From NCBI RefSeq assembly GCF_905175385.1, contig NZ_HG992750.1, forward strand, positions 930,001-994,000: 64,000 nt of DNA. Reading direction: 5' to 3'. The DNA is from Vibrio sp. B1FLJ16. Lineage in GTDB: Bacteria > Pseudomonadota > Gammaproteobacteria > Enterobacterales > Vibrionaceae. The notes beneath the pieces are model-generated. The model saw nothing but the letters and a program-made list of their open reading frames with translations. It searched no databases and was not told where the DNA came from. The position numbers and the translations under genes were made by a program. Of the stretch, positions 17,633 to 27,125 are shown piece by piece; positions within the stretch are counted from its first letter, which is position 1; every line of letters begins with the position of its first letter.

Positions 17633-17695
17633 TACTGTTTAAATTACTACATGAAAAGCTTAGACTATTCACATTCGCGTCAGAGGGAACAATAA

Positions 17696-18715
17696 ATGAA
17701 AGTACTTGTTACAGGTGGTATGGGGTATATCGGAAGCCACACTTGTATTCAAATGATTGAAGCTGGCATGACTCCGGTCATTTTCGATAACTTATATAAC
17801 AGCAAACCGACGGTGTTAGAGCGAATTGAAAAGGTTTGTAGCGTAAAACCAACATTCATTCAGGCCGATATCCGTGATAAAGCGGCGCTAGTTGAAGCAT
17901 TGAAATCAAATAATATTGAGGCGGTTATTCATTTCGCAGGTCTGAAAGCGGTTGGTGAATCTGTCGAGAAACCACTTGAGTATTACGACAATAACGTAAA
18001 CGGTACGTTGGTACTGGTTGATGCCATGCGTGATGCCGGGGTTAAATCACTGGTATTTAGTTCTTCGGCGACTGTTTACGGTGATCCTGCTACTGTACCG
18101 ATCACTGAAGACTTTCCTACGAGTGCGACGAATCCATATGGCCGCAGTAAGTTAATGGTAGAAGAGTGCTTAACAGACTTCCAAAAAGCAAACCCGGATT
18201 GGAGTATCACACTTCTTCGCTATTTCAACCCTGTAGGTTCTCATCCAACGGGTGAACTCGGAGAAGACCCTCAGGGCATCCCAAACAACCTTATGCCTTT
18301 TATTTCTCAAGTTGCAGTCGGGCGCCGTGAGTTCCTCTCGGTTTTTGGTAGCGATTATCCGACGAAAGATGGAACGGGCGTCCGAGACTATATTCACGTA
18401 ATGGATTTGTCTGATGGCCATGTTGCGGCATTAGAAAGAGTTGGTACGAAAGCAGGCCTGCATATTTATAACTTAGGCACTGGCAATGGTTACAGTGTTT
18501 TAGAAATGGTAGATGCTTTTAAAAAGGCGAGTGGTAAGGATGTTCCTTACAAGCTGGTGGATCGTCGTCCTGGTGATATAGCAGAATGTTGGGCAGACCC
18601 ATGCAAAGCTACTACTGAGCTAGGCTGGAAGGCTTCACGCACATTAGAAGAGATGACAGCTGACACGTGGCGTTGGCAATCAGGCAACCCTCAAGGTTAC
18701 CCAGACTCAGAATAG
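17696..18715 (+). CDS. galE: UDP-glucose 4-epimerase GalE
   Basis: The 339-residue enzyme interconverts UDP-glucose and UDP-galactose with bound NAD. It shows the Rossmann loop TGGMGYIGSH at 6-15, the catalytic serine region SSSATVYGDP and the Y-x3-K pair in NPYGRSKLMVEE. RDYIHVMDL and LGTGNGYSVLEM are typical GalE blocks. Length equals that of E. coli GalE. The GGG-type ribosome binding site is eight nt before the ATG. It carries its own terminator and has no gal-operon partners, so it probably serves polysaccharide or LPS precursor supply. Confidence 0.95.
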   Translation: MKVLVTGGMGYIGSHTCIQMIEAGMTPVIFDNLYNSKPTVLERIEKVCSVKPTFIQADIRDKAALVEALKSNNIEAVIHFAGLKAVGESVEKPLEYYDNNVNGTLVLVDAMRDAGVKSLVFSSSATVYGDPATVPITEDFPTSATNPYGRSKLMVEECLTDFQKANPDWSITLLRYFNPVGSHPTGELGEDPQGIPNNLMPFISQVAVGRREFLSVFGSDYPTKDGTGVRDYIHVMDLSDGHVAALERVGTKAGLHIYNLGTGNGYSVLEMVDAFKKASGKDVPYKLVDRRPGDIAECWADPCKATTELGWKASRTLEEMTADTWRWQSGNPQGYPDSE

Positions 18716-18735
18716 TCAGTTTACAAAATAGTAAC

Positions 18736-18762
18736 AAAAAGGCGCATTATTGCGCCTTTTTT
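18736..18762 (+). terminator. Rho-independent terminator after galE
   Basis: AAAGGCGCA pairs with TGCGCCTTT around a TTAT loop (18738-18758), followed by T residues. Confidence 0.9.
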
Positions 18763-18895
18763 GATCTGAATCGGAAAAAACGTAAATTTGAGGTTAAAAG
18801 GTCGCAACGAACGGTAGAAACGAATAATAGAACTGCTACACTATGCTCGACTTTAACTTTAGGTCGTTAATTTATCTTCATTATTGGGGTCGTTC

Positions 18896-18970
18896 ATGGA
18901 GCTAGGTTTAATCATCGCGTTCATCGTCGCAGCTGCTGTGATGGTGAAAAAAGAGATGGCACAACAGTAA
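18896..18970 (+). CDS. 24-residue single-helix membrane peptide (small ORF)
   Basis: An ATG at 18896, preceded by TTGGGG about 9 nt upstream, opens MELGLIIAFIVAAAVMVKKE and ends MAQQ before TAA at 18968-18970. The peptide has a 13-15 residue hydrophobic core, an acidic N-terminal residue and a KKE C-terminal side, as in many verified bacterial small membrane proteins (N-out/C-in by the positive-inside rule). A 12-bp hairpin begins one base after the stop. A TACACTAT -10-like box is about 55 nt upstream. No function can be assigned. It is too short to be judged by coding statistics, so expression is an inference. Confidence 0.5.
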   Translation: MELGLIIAFIVAAAVMVKKEMAQQ

Positions 18971-19017
18971 GTTTTTCATTTCTCATACTTTTCTTTAACT
19001 TTTTTAGAAATGAAAAC
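18971..19017. repeat. Hairpin following the small membrane ORF
   Basis: GTTTTTCATTTCT (18971-18983) pairs with AGAAATGAAAAC (19006-19017), with one bulged T. It starts right after the stop codon at 18970. It is AT-rich and lacks a proper T-run, so it may protect a short mRNA 3' end or work with the next hairpin. Confidence 0.45.
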
Positions 19018-19021
19018 TAAT

Positions 19022-19047
19022 AAAAAAGCCAGCATTATGCTGGCTTT
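19022..19047 (-). terminator. Rho-independent terminator after the haem receptor gene
   Basis: AAAGCCAGC pairs with GCTGGCTTT around ATTAT (19025-19047). On the minus strand six T follow. It may also stop plus-strand transcripts from the small ORF. Confidence 0.85.
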
Positions 19048-19068
19048 GTTGTTTCTGTCGGTAAATCC

Positions 19069-21225
19069 CTAGAATTGGTAATCTACTGAAACACCCCAGT
19101 TGCGACCTGGTTGACTATAGTAGTCTTTGTTATCAGTACTATCTAAGCCACGAACATCTTGATACGTCCAGTATTTCTTATCGAATGCGTTAAACAGGCC
19201 TGCTGAGATTGTAAGATCTTTCAGTGGTGCGTAGTAAGCGGTAATGTCCATAACGCCATAGCCCGCAGAATCGATTTGATCTTCATCAGCCCAATTGTCT
19301 TTCTTTGCAGCTAGTTTAACAGAGGCTAGTGCACCAAATTGATGCTCTTGATTATCGTAACCTAAACCGAGAACTGACGACAGTGGGGCGACAGATTCCA
19401 ATGCCTCGCCAGTCGATTTATCTTCGCTATCCATATAGGTAATAGAAGCTTTAGCATACAGACCTTTAGGAGCTGACAAGCTTTCGTCTAGCAGTAGAGT
19501 AGAACTAAACTCGATACCAGAGATATCAACTTCATCACGGTTAACTATGGTAAAACGCTCTTTGTCAGGATCAATACTATCTAGGTCTTGTGAATCGATG
19601 AAATCTTTGTATTGGGTGATAAAGCCTGTTAGCTCAAATTTTGCAAAGTTGTATTGACCGCGTAACCCAAGTTCGTAGGATAAGCTCTTCTCAGCCTCTA
19701 GATCTGAGTTTGGAACAAATTCTGCACCTGTGTTGTATTCATAATACAACTGCTCAACAGTCGGAGCTTTAAATCCTTGGCTGACTTGACCGAACGTACT
19801 TAGGTTGTCGTTTAGGTGGTACACCGCACCCAGTTTACCAGTCCAGGCGTCGTTACTGTTCTTTTTACGGTCAGTAGTGAAACCCTCATCGGAAGATGGA
19901 TCAGCTTCGAAAGAGTCATAACGGATACCAGCGTTTAAGACTAATGTATCTTCGAGTAAGAATGCGTTGTCTTGTAAGAAAATACCCCACTGGTTTACTT
20001 TCGCGTCCGGGATTGTAGTCGATCCTGGCTTGCTGGTATTCGTGTCGTGGTAGATATCAACGTTGTCGAGTTCAAAGTCAGTATGTGCGTAGTTTACGCC
20101 GTATGTCAGCTCATGAATTGAGTTTTCTAGTGTTATGACCTTACCGAACTGGCCATCAAATTGAATGGTTTGATCTTCAGCGGAACGAACGCGTGTACGG
20201 TTTCCGTAGTTGAACATAGCCATGCCACTCGATACGAATGCGTAGTTTTCGTTTACTGTTTCCGTTGTCTGATAGTTCAGATCAAGCTTCATTGTGTCGA
20301 AAGCAACGTTCGCTTGGGTAAACTCATAGTTCACACCATAACGAGTTCGAGTGGTTTCGTCATTACTTTGAGAATCGTCATAAGTTAGCATTCCTCCTAA
20401 AGAGTAATTACCTTTCTGATTATCCTCGTCGTATTGATAATTGTAACGCTCAAATACAAAACCGATTTTATTAGTGTCATTTAAGCGGTAGTACAACTTA
20501 GCAAGTACGTTGTTAAGTTCTTTATCCGCAGGGTTTTCTAAACCGCGTTCAGTACCAGGAATGTCTTCACCATCGCCATAAGTCTTTAGTTCACCGCCTG
20601 TTGCGTAGGTACCGATTAGCAGCGCTTCAAGATCGCCATGGCGCATTGCCCATGTTAGGGTATTCTTGAATTGTTCATCTGCTGAGTAGTAACTCGATTT
20701 AATGCCGAAGCGGTTTTCATCACCATCAGTTTTTAAAACATCAGAAGGATCTTTTGTTTTTAGAACGACAACGCCAGCCATAGCATCTGACCCATATAGT
20801 GTCGATGAAGGGCCTTTGTTAATCTCAATGTTGATTAGCGTATCGAGTTCAATAGCATTTGGATAAATAGCCTGTACACCACCGCCACCCGGATTGAATG
20901 GTGTCGCTTGTTGAACACCATCTACAACGATTTTAACTCGATCGCCTTCCATGCCTCGAATGTTAAATCCTGAGATACCAAAGCGTCCATCGGTAGTCGC
21001 TTCAACACCAGGAGTGTACTGAACCGCGTCGTAAAGGTTTTTAGAAAGAGTACGGTCAATATCTTTTGATGACACTGATTCAACTGAAGCAGATACATCA
21101 GTGATGTTTTGCTCAGTTCGTGTTGCAGAAACGACAACTTCTTTGAACTGAGAAGTATCTTGAGCTTGAGCAGTATTTGTGAGAGCTAGTACAATGGAAA
21201 CTGATAATAATGATTTTTTATACAT
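19069..21225 (-). CDS. hutA: TonB-dependent haem/haemoglobin receptor (HutA/HupA type)
   Basis: The 718-residue outer-membrane receptor has a signal peptide ending in ALTNTAQA, a TonB-box-like EVVVSATR, a plug domain with FNIRGMEGDRVKIVVDGV, a 22-strand barrel and a C-terminal aromatic VDYQF. The FKAPTVEQLYY segment and the following VPNSDLEAEKS resemble the FRAP and NPNL motifs of haem receptors. It imports haem iron across the outer membrane with TonB energy. I took the ATG at 21225 (AAGG upstream) over a TTG at 21234. A Fur-like site and a divergent LysR gene lie upstream, the arrangement known for V. vulnificus hupA/hupR and V. cholerae hutA. Calling it hutA rather than hupA is a judgement. 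Confidence 0.8.
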   Translation of the reverse strand: MYKKSLLSVSIVLALTNTAQAQDTSQFKEVVVSATRTEQNITDVSASVESVSSKDIDRTLSKNLYDAVQYTPGVEATTDGRFGISGFNIRGMEGDRVKIVVDGVQQATPFNPGGGGVQAIYPNAIELDTLINIEINKGPSSTLYGSDAMAGVVVLKTKDPSDVLKTDGDENRFGIKSSYYSADEQFKNTLTWAMRHGDLEALLIGTYATGGELKTYGDGEDIPGTERGLENPADKELNNVLAKLYYRLNDTNKIGFVFERYNYQYDEDNQKGNYSLGGMLTYDDSQSNDETTRTRYGVNYEFTQANVAFDTMKLDLNYQTTETVNENYAFVSSGMAMFNYGNRTRVRSAEDQTIQFDGQFGKVITLENSIHELTYGVNYAHTDFELDNVDIYHDTNTSKPGSTTIPDAKVNQWGIFLQDNAFLLEDTLVLNAGIRYDSFEADPSSDEGFTTDRKKNSNDAWTGKLGAVYHLNDNLSTFGQVSQGFKAPTVEQLYYEYNTGAEFVPNSDLEAEKSLSYELGLRGQYNFAKFELTGFITQYKDFIDSQDLDSIDPDKERFTIVNRDEVDISGIEFSSTLLLDESLSAPKGLYAKASITYMDSEDKSTGEALESVAPLSSVLGLGYDNQEHQFGALASVKLAAKKDNWADEDQIDSAGYGVMDITAYYAPLKDLTISAGLFNAFDKKYWTYQDVRGLDSTDNKDYYSQPGRNWGVSVDYQF

Positions 21226-21288
21226 TGACTTCAATACCTTAAATCCGTGGTAGGTAATAACAACACGGCGATATTAAGTGATCTAAAT

Positions 21289-21307
21289 GGTAATTACTAT
21301 CATTACG
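21289..21307. promoter_or_regulatory. Fur-box-like site upstream of the haem receptor
   Basis: GGTAATTACTATCATTACG matches 13 of 19 positions of GATAATGATAATCATTATC. It is located about 65-80 bp upstream of the receptor ATG on the minus strand. A further CATTACGATTGTCATTATTG stretch extends the array. Confidence 0.55.
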
Positions 21308-21460
21308 ATTGTCATTATTGATGAGTTCAGCATGAACCGAATTACTGAAAATTCAAATTAATACCTTATATATCAACATATTAATTGTATTTTGTTGGTG
21401 TTCTGATAAAACTATTCAAATTCTGTCAATGTGACAAAAGTCACGTAATAGGGAGTTAGC

Positions 21461-22348
21461 GTGCATAGCCCAATCACTTTAGAAGCACTTCATATACTTG
21501 ATGCAATCGACCGCAGAGGAAGCTTTGCAGCTGCTGCGAATGAGTTAGATCGAGCGCCTTCTTCACTCAGTTATCAAATTCAAAAGATTGAACAAGACTT
21601 AGATATCAATATCTTTGATCGTTCTGGTCATAAGGCCCATTTCACAGAGGCAGGTAAGCTCATTTTAGAGAGGGGAAGGGACATTCTAAAAGCGAGTGAA
21701 AAGCTGGTAAATGATGCCACCGTTCTTGCGAATGGATGGGAGTTAGATATCACGATTGCATTCGATGGAATAATACCTGTTTCAAACTTCTTCCCGATGG
21801 TTGATGCACTTTCTGAAGTAAGCTCTACCAGAGTGAGACTGCAAGAAGAAATACTGGCGGGTAGCTGGGAGTCATTAAATATGGGGCGCGCCGACCTTTT
21901 GGTTTGTCCATCTCTGGATACACTTCCGCAAGAAGTAAAATCAGAAAAGATTGGGAAAATGGCCATGCTTTGGGTTGCTGCGGCCGATCATTATGTACAT
22001 AAGCGTAGTGGCGATTTTGATGATGCGGCGAGAGAGAAATATCGCATTATTGCTATTGCTGATACGGCTAGGGAACAGCCGGCTCTTTCGATGAACATTA
22101 TACAAAAGCAACCTAGGTTAACCGTGACCAATTTTACAGCGAAGGTCGATGCGCTAAAAGCAGGGTTGGGTATTGGTACACTTCCTAGCCAAATCGCTCA
22201 ACCGCTTATTGATAGCGGTGAACTACAACAAATCGAAGGTACTGAGCCATTACCGATGGATATTATTCTTGCTTGGCGAAGAAACACCATGGGCGAAGCT
22301 AAATCCTGGTGCATACAGTATCTGAAAAAGAACTGGACACTTAAGTGA
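21461..22348 (+). CDS. hupR: LysR-family regulator, HupR-like
   Basis: The 295-residue protein has the N-terminal LysR winged helix-turn-helix (about 5-63, with GSFAAAANELDRAPSSLSYQ) and a periplasmic-binding-like effector domain (about 90-290). The start is a GTG at 21461 with GGGAG seven nt upstream. It is transcribed divergently from the TonB-dependent haem receptor over a 235-bp gap. In V. vulnificus, HupR is a LysR activator of the haem receptor HupA in the same arrangement, so regulation of haem uptake is the best inference. The inducer is unknown; haem is the obvious candidate. Confidence 0.8.
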   Translation: MHSPITLEALHILDAIDRRGSFAAAANELDRAPSSLSYQIQKIEQDLDINIFDRSGHKAHFTEAGKLILERGRDILKASEKLVNDATVLANGWELDITIAFDGIIPVSNFFPMVDALSEVSSTRVRLQEEILAGSWESLNMGRADLLVCPSLDTLPQEVKSEKIGKMAMLWVAAADHYVHKRSGDFDDAAREKYRIIAIADTAREQPALSMNIIQKQPRLTVTNFTAKVDALKAGLGIGTLPSQIAQPLIDSGELQQIEGTEPLPMDIILAWRRNTMGEAKSWCIQYLKKNWTLK

Positions 22349-22364
22349 CATTGTCACTCGAATC

Positions 22365-22395
22365 AATAAGACTATTAAAAATAGTCTTATTTTTG
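22365..22395 (+). terminator. Rho-independent terminator after the LysR gene
   Basis: AATAAGACTATT pairs with AATAGTCTTATT (about 22365-22391) and is followed by T residues. It serves the plus-strand LysR gene and precedes the convergent acetyltransferase end. Confidence 0.8.
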
Positions 22396-22425
22396 GTTAA
22401 CTATATGATAAAGATAACTTTTAGC

Positions 22426-25059
22426 TTAATTCAAAGTTAGCACCATATCGGCAGTGCCATCTTCAAACTGCACATCGATATCAAACCCAAGGCTTTGCGC
22501 CAGCATTAGCATTCCGCGGTTAGTTGGCATCGTCATTCCCGAGATTTGCTTGGTACCTTTAACCTTACAATAGCTAATAATCTTATTCATTAGCACCTTA
22601 CCGAGTCCTTTACCTTTCAAATCTGAACGGATGAGGATTGCAAACTCTGCATCGCTGTTATCTGGTGTGATGAGCGCACGAGCGACACCGATGATTGATG
22701 GTCCGTTGCTATCAAAAGCAACGGCCACAAAAGCCATTTCGCGGTCATAATCAATTTGGGTAAAGTTAGCCAGAGCTTCATGGTTGAACTCGCCAACCTC
22801 AGAGAAAAATCGTTTATAGAGATCTTCTCTTGATACGCTATTTATAAATTGAGCGTGAAGTGGTTCATCTTCGGGTAAAATAGGGCGAAGCAGTACCGGT
22901 TGTCCGTCACGTAAAGTAACTGTTTCTACAAACTCAGCAGGGAACGGGCGAATAGCCAGACGTTTTTGTGCATCGCCTTCATATCTCGCTAACGTAACAT
23001 CAGCATCAATAATGGTGAGGTCACTACCTGACACTAGCACTGGATGAATATCCAGTCTTTGTATTTCAGGTAACTCAACCGCCATTTGTGATATGCGAAC
23101 TAAGAACTTCGAAAGCTCTGTAATGTCTAATGCGTCTCTATGCTTCTGCAAACGAATCTTGCCGGATTTCAGAGCTACAACCACGAGGTAACGAGCAAGT
23201 GTCATATTTAAAGGAGGTAAAGCGGCCACTGCATCTTGCGAAATGTTCCATTCTGAACCTCCTTGGCCAAGCAAAATGACCGGCCCAAAAACCTTGTCGA
23301 CGACGATACTGATCCGAAGCTCTTCGGCGCTACCGAGCTTAGCCATGCCTTGTACTAATAGGCCATGAACGTTCGCGGAGGGATAACTGAGTTTCACTGC
23401 ATCTAAAATAGACTGCGAAGCGTTAGATACCTCATTACTGTTCCTCAGATTTAAAGCAACGCCATGAACATCTGATTTATGCGGAATATCAGGTGAGCGA
23501 AGTTTTACCGCCACCGGATAGCCAATGTTTTCTGCCATGTGCACTGCTTCTATAGAATCTGAGGCAATCCAAGTTGGTAGTACGTTAAAGCCAAATAATT
23601 TAAAAAGCGGGCTTGTTTGGTGAGTATCTAATGATACTGTTTTTTTATCCAGCAACTGATTGTTTGCCCATTCAATTGCGGTATCAACGCTACCGGAGTG
23701 TAATGGTTCTGCCGTGGTCGGTGTCTCCATCAATTGTTTCTGATTTCGTCTGTATTCTACAAGGTGCATGTAGGCAACGACGGCGCTTTCAGGCGTCCGA
23801 TATGTTGGTATTCCTGCTTTAGTAAATGCAAGGCGTGCTTCTCGAGAGGTTTGTTCACCCGACCAGTTAGTCAGAATATTGAAGTGTTTTTGCCTTGGAT
23901 GAGACTTAATTGTTTCAATCACGGCTTGAGCAGTTTCAAGCGGGTCGGAAACAGCTGAGGGACTATGCATAATCAAAATAGCATCGGCACAGTCGTTATT
24001 CATTAGCGCATTGACGGTATCTGCGTATCTTTTTTTAGTCGCATCGCCAGAAAGATCGATAGGATTAACTTCACGCCAACTTGGGGGGAGTACGGATTTT
24101 AGCTGCTCGGTGGATGCTTCATCGAGTTTCGCTAAGTTACCACCGCGTTCGATCAATGTATCTACGGCCATTACCGCAGGTCCGCCTCCATTGGTAATAA
24201 TCGCCAGGCGCTCACCGCGGAGTGGTACAGAATGAGTAAGGGTTTCAACCGCTGCGAAAAGCTCATGAGTATTACTCACCCGCAACATACCTGTCCTGCG
24301 AATCGCTGAATCATAGATAATATCTAAAGTACCACCGTCTTGTTGTTCAATCGCATTCACTTCTTTTGAACGTCCTGCCTTTAACACCAGAATACGGCGG
24401 TTTCGTGAGGCGGCACGGGCAGCAGAAAGGAAACGTCGAGCATCTTGTATTGAATCGACATATAGCAAAATAGCTTCTGTATGCCCGTCCATACTTAAGT
24501 GATCGAGTAAATCTGCAAAATCGATATCTTGTCCGCGACCTATGGAGATAAATGAAGAAAATCCAATGTTTTTATCGTTCGCCCAATCTAAAACGGTTGT
24601 ACAGACTGCGGCAGATTGTGAGATAAAGGCAATCTTACCGGGTTTGGCGGCAACAGGTGAAAAAGTGCAGTTGAAATTATGCCATGGCAGTATGATTCCC
24701 AGACTATTAGAACCTAGGACCCGGATGTTAAGTGAAGAAACGTCAATGACCTTAGCATCGTCAGAAATAACGATCGCAAACTGGGTGCCTCGTTCGTCTA
24801 ACTCTTTCAGGAGTTGCTCATTACGAGAAGACTGGGTACACAGGATCGCAATGTCGGGGGTGAAGGGTAGGGAAGCAATGTCTGGATAAGCAATTACGCC
24901 CAATACACTTTTGTATTTGGGTGTTACAGGCATGATCGCGCCACCAAATCCACTCTGAAGTAAGTTACGCATTACAACATGACCTGCACGTAACTCCCTT
25001 TGTGATGCGCCAACCACCGCAACAGAATCAGGTTTAAAAAGCTTATGTAGTTTATTCAT
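22426..25059 (-). CDS. Pat/PatZ-type protein lysine acetyltransferase (acyl-CoA synthetase-like + GNAT)
   Basis: The 877-residue protein has a CoA-binding domain (about 5-130, VAVVGASQRELRAGH), succinyl-CoA-ligase-like domains (about 140-450), an ATP-grasp domain (about 475-700) and a C-terminal GNAT domain (about 710-877). This is the architecture and length of E. coli PatZ (YfiQ) and Salmonella Pat, which acetylate lysines of acetyl-CoA synthetase and other proteins with acetyl-CoA. The NDP-forming synthetase part is thought to be regulatory in those proteins. The ATG is preceded by AAGGAAT. It is convergent with the LysR gene and divergent from the SPOR lipoprotein gene. Confidence 0.88.
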   Translation of the reverse strand: MNKLHKLFKPDSVAVVGASQRELRAGHVVMRNLLQSGFGGAIMPVTPKYKSVLGVIAYPDIASLPFTPDIAILCTQSSRNEQLLKELDERGTQFAIVISDDAKVIDVSSLNIRVLGSNSLGIILPWHNFNCTFSPVAAKPGKIAFISQSAAVCTTVLDWANDKNIGFSSFISIGRGQDIDFADLLDHLSMDGHTEAILLYVDSIQDARRFLSAARAASRNRRILVLKAGRSKEVNAIEQQDGGTLDIIYDSAIRRTGMLRVSNTHELFAAVETLTHSVPLRGERLAIITNGGGPAVMAVDTLIERGGNLAKLDEASTEQLKSVLPPSWREVNPIDLSGDATKKRYADTVNALMNNDCADAILIMHSPSAVSDPLETAQAVIETIKSHPRQKHFNILTNWSGEQTSREARLAFTKAGIPTYRTPESAVVAYMHLVEYRRNQKQLMETPTTAEPLHSGSVDTAIEWANNQLLDKKTVSLDTHQTSPLFKLFGFNVLPTWIASDSIEAVHMAENIGYPVAVKLRSPDIPHKSDVHGVALNLRNSNEVSNASQSILDAVKLSYPSANVHGLLVQGMAKLGSAEELRISIVVDKVFGPVILLGQGGSEWNISQDAVAALPPLNMTLARYLVVVALKSGKIRLQKHRDALDITELSKFLVRISQMAVELPEIQRLDIHPVLVSGSDLTIIDADVTLARYEGDAQKRLAIRPFPAEFVETVTLRDGQPVLLRPILPEDEPLHAQFINSVSREDLYKRFFSEVGEFNHEALANFTQIDYDREMAFVAVAFDSNGPSIIGVARALITPDNSDAEFAILIRSDLKGKGLGKVLMNKIISYCKVKGTKQISGMTMPTNRGMLMLAQSLGFDIDVQFEDGTADMVLTLN

Positions 25060-25309
25060 GCGGATTCCTTGCCTCTAACACAATAATGCGGAAAGCCTTA
25101 AGCCTTGCTGCTGGATATCAATAATCATAAACGAATAACCTGCAGATAAAATACTCGCGTAATACACAACGTCTAAAAACTGTGCGAGGCATGTAGAGTT
25201 TGTGTTACTCATCACACCAAATCAGAAGATTATTGTATTAGAAGCTTGATAATCTAGCTTCCTATCGGCATGATTTGCCGTAGTATTTATTCAGAGCGTT
25301 TGTTAATTC

Positions 25310-25882
25310 ATGAAAAAGACCGCAATCATCGGCTTAGCCCTTCTTCTTTCCGCCTGTGCATCTGAAACCTACGTTACAGATACCACCTCAGAGAGTTACC
25401 AAGAAGACTACAAACAAGATGTAATATCGAAACCAATAATGGCGTCGGAAAACGCAGTGGTTGAGAAAGATGTTAAGCCAGTAATAGTCAAAGTTCCTGT
25501 AAAACCAGAAGAGAAGAAAGTCGTGAAACTCGCTCCTCAGGAAGAGCAGGCAAAACCAGTTAAGATCTTACCGCCGACTAACAAACAACCGGATGCTCAA
25601 CGATTTGGATACACGATTCAGGTTGCTGCGGTTGGCAGTGAATCAAAAGTCGCTCAGTATGCGACTAAATTACCGCAAAATGACCAACCGATTTGGGAAA
25701 ACTACAAAGTAGTCAACAATACCAAATGGTATTCGATCCTATATGGAGATTACGCAACTAGTGCAGAGGCACAGCAAGCAATATCAACATTGCCTGCCCA
25801 GTTTCAAAAACTGAAGCCATTTGTTAAGAGTATTGATTCGATAAAAAGCTCTGCGTATCCAACACTAAATAAACTAAACTGA
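25310..25882 (+). CDS. SPOR-domain lipoprotein
   Basis: The 190-residue protein begins with a lipoprotein signal (MKKTAIIGLALLLSAC) whose lipobox LLSAC puts the lipidated cysteine at residue 16. A linker rich in Lys, Pro, Val and Glu (about 45-100) spans the periplasm. It ends in a SPOR domain (about 103-180, GYTIQVAAVGSESK ... YSILYGDYATSAEA). SPOR domains bind denuded glycan strands, usually at the division septum. A role in peptidoglycan or division-site binding is likely. The Ser/Ala after the lipobox Cys (no Asp at +2) favours outer-membrane sorting. It is close to ddl, another peptidoglycan gene. Confidence 0.85.
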   Translation: MKKTAIIGLALLLSACASETYVTDTTSESYQEDYKQDVISKPIMASENAVVEKDVKPVIVKVPVKPEEKKVVKLAPQEEQAKPVKILPPTNKQPDAQRFGYTIQVAAVGSESKVAQYATKLPQNDQPIWENYKVVNNTKWYSILYGDYATSAEAQQAISTLPAQFQKLKPFVKSIDSIKSSAYPTLNKLN

Positions 25883-25890
25883 TAGAACTA

Positions 25891-25917
25891 AAAAGGGAGC
25901 ATAGTGCTCCCTTTTTA
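25891..25917 (+). terminator. Rho-independent terminator after the SPOR lipoprotein gene
   Basis: AAAAAGGGAGC pairs with GCTCCCTTTTT around ATAGT, with a T-rich 3' side, 8 nt after the stop codon. Confidence 0.9.
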
Positions 25918-26029
25918 GTTGTTTAGTTCGTACTCGAACGAATCCTATCACAGTAAAATAACTGTACCTCACTGCTCAAAGGGTTATCATAATACCCAGT
26001 ATCTTTGTAAGGCTCGGAACGATTGATTC

Positions 26030-27016
26030 ATGATTAAAAATATTCTTCTGCTATGCGGTGGTGGCTCTTCGGAGCATGAAATTTCATTACTGTCTGCTAA
26101 TTTTGTTGAACAACAACTAAAGCTTATTGAAAACATCCAGGTTACGCGCGTAGAAATCAAAAACGAAGGCTGGATTAATGACCAAGGTGAGTTGGTTTAT
26201 TTAGATCTCAATACAAAACACTTATGTTCTGATAACGCTAATCAAACAATCGACTTCATCGTTCCTTGCATTCATGGCTTTCCCGGCGAAACAGGTGATA
26301 TTCAATCACTTTTCGAAATTGCAGGCATTCCTTATCTAGGTTGTGGGCCAGAAGCGAGCAGTAACAGTTTCAACAAAATAACGTCGAAGCTTTGGTACGA
26401 TGCGTTAGGTATTCCTAATACACCATATCTGTTCTTAACTAAGAATGATGAACACGCTCATACTCAGGCTAAACAAGCATTTGAAAAGTGGGGAAAAGTA
26501 TTCGTAAAGGCTGCTCGTCAGGGATCATCTGTAGGTTGTTACAGCGTCACTCAAGAAGAGGCGCTCTCGGATGCGGTTAATGCAGCTTTCGGATATTCCG
26601 ACCAAGTTTTGGTAGAAAAGTCCGTTAAACCAAGAGAGCTAGAAGTTGCAGCTTATGAAATGAACGGACAACTACATATAACTAACCCTGGTGAAGTAAT
26701 TGCGCCAGATGGTGCGTTTTACTCTTATGATGAAAAATACAGTAGCTCTAGCCACTCATTAACGGAAGTTGAAGCAAAGAACCTTACGCAAGAGCAAATC
26801 GCAACGATAAAGCAAGAGTCAGAGACAGTGTTTAAACAGATGAAACTTCGTCATCTATCTCGTATCGACTTTTTCTTAACTGAAGATGGTGAAATTTATT
26901 TAAATGAAGTCAACACCTTTCCGGGTATGACACCAATCTCTATGTTCCCGAAAATGCTCGAGAACAATGGCCACAAATTCCACAATTTCCTTGCAGACTG
27001 TATCAAAAATGCATGA
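26030..27016 (+). CDS. ddl: D-alanine--D-alanine ligase family protein
   Basis: The 328-residue ATP-grasp enzyme joins two D-alanines for peptidoglycan precursors. It shows the N-terminal GGGSSEHEISLLSA loop, CIHGFPGETGDIQSLFE, IPYLGCGPEASSNSFNK, the KAARQGSSVGC loop and the metal-binding LNEVNTFPGMT near the C-terminus. Length fits Ddl (about 300-360). The equivalent gene in V. cholerae chromosome II is, as I recall, in the same neighbourhood. Position next to the SPOR lipoprotein and upstream of the vxr cell-wall-stress operon suggests a cell-envelope cluster. Confidence 0.9.
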   Translation: MIKNILLLCGGGSSEHEISLLSANFVEQQLKLIENIQVTRVEIKNEGWINDQGELVYLDLNTKHLCSDNANQTIDFIVPCIHGFPGETGDIQSLFEIAGIPYLGCGPEASSNSFNKITSKLWYDALGIPNTPYLFLTKNDEHAHTQAKQAFEKWGKVFVKAARQGSSVGCYSVTQEEALSDAVNAAFGYSDQVLVEKSVKPRELEVAAYEMNGQLHITNPGEVIAPDGAFYSYDEKYSSSSHSLTEVEAKNLTQEQIATIKQESETVFKQMKLRHLSRIDFFLTEDGEIYLNEVNTFPGMTPISMFPKMLENNGHKFHNFLADCIKNA

Positions 27017-27125
27017 TAACTAACGTTAAATGGTAAAATGTTATGGTAATAGTACGATTGCAGAGCAAAAGATAATTGGAAGCTCAGAATAATTTTAGCA
27101 ACGTACTAAACTGTGGGTCACTGAT

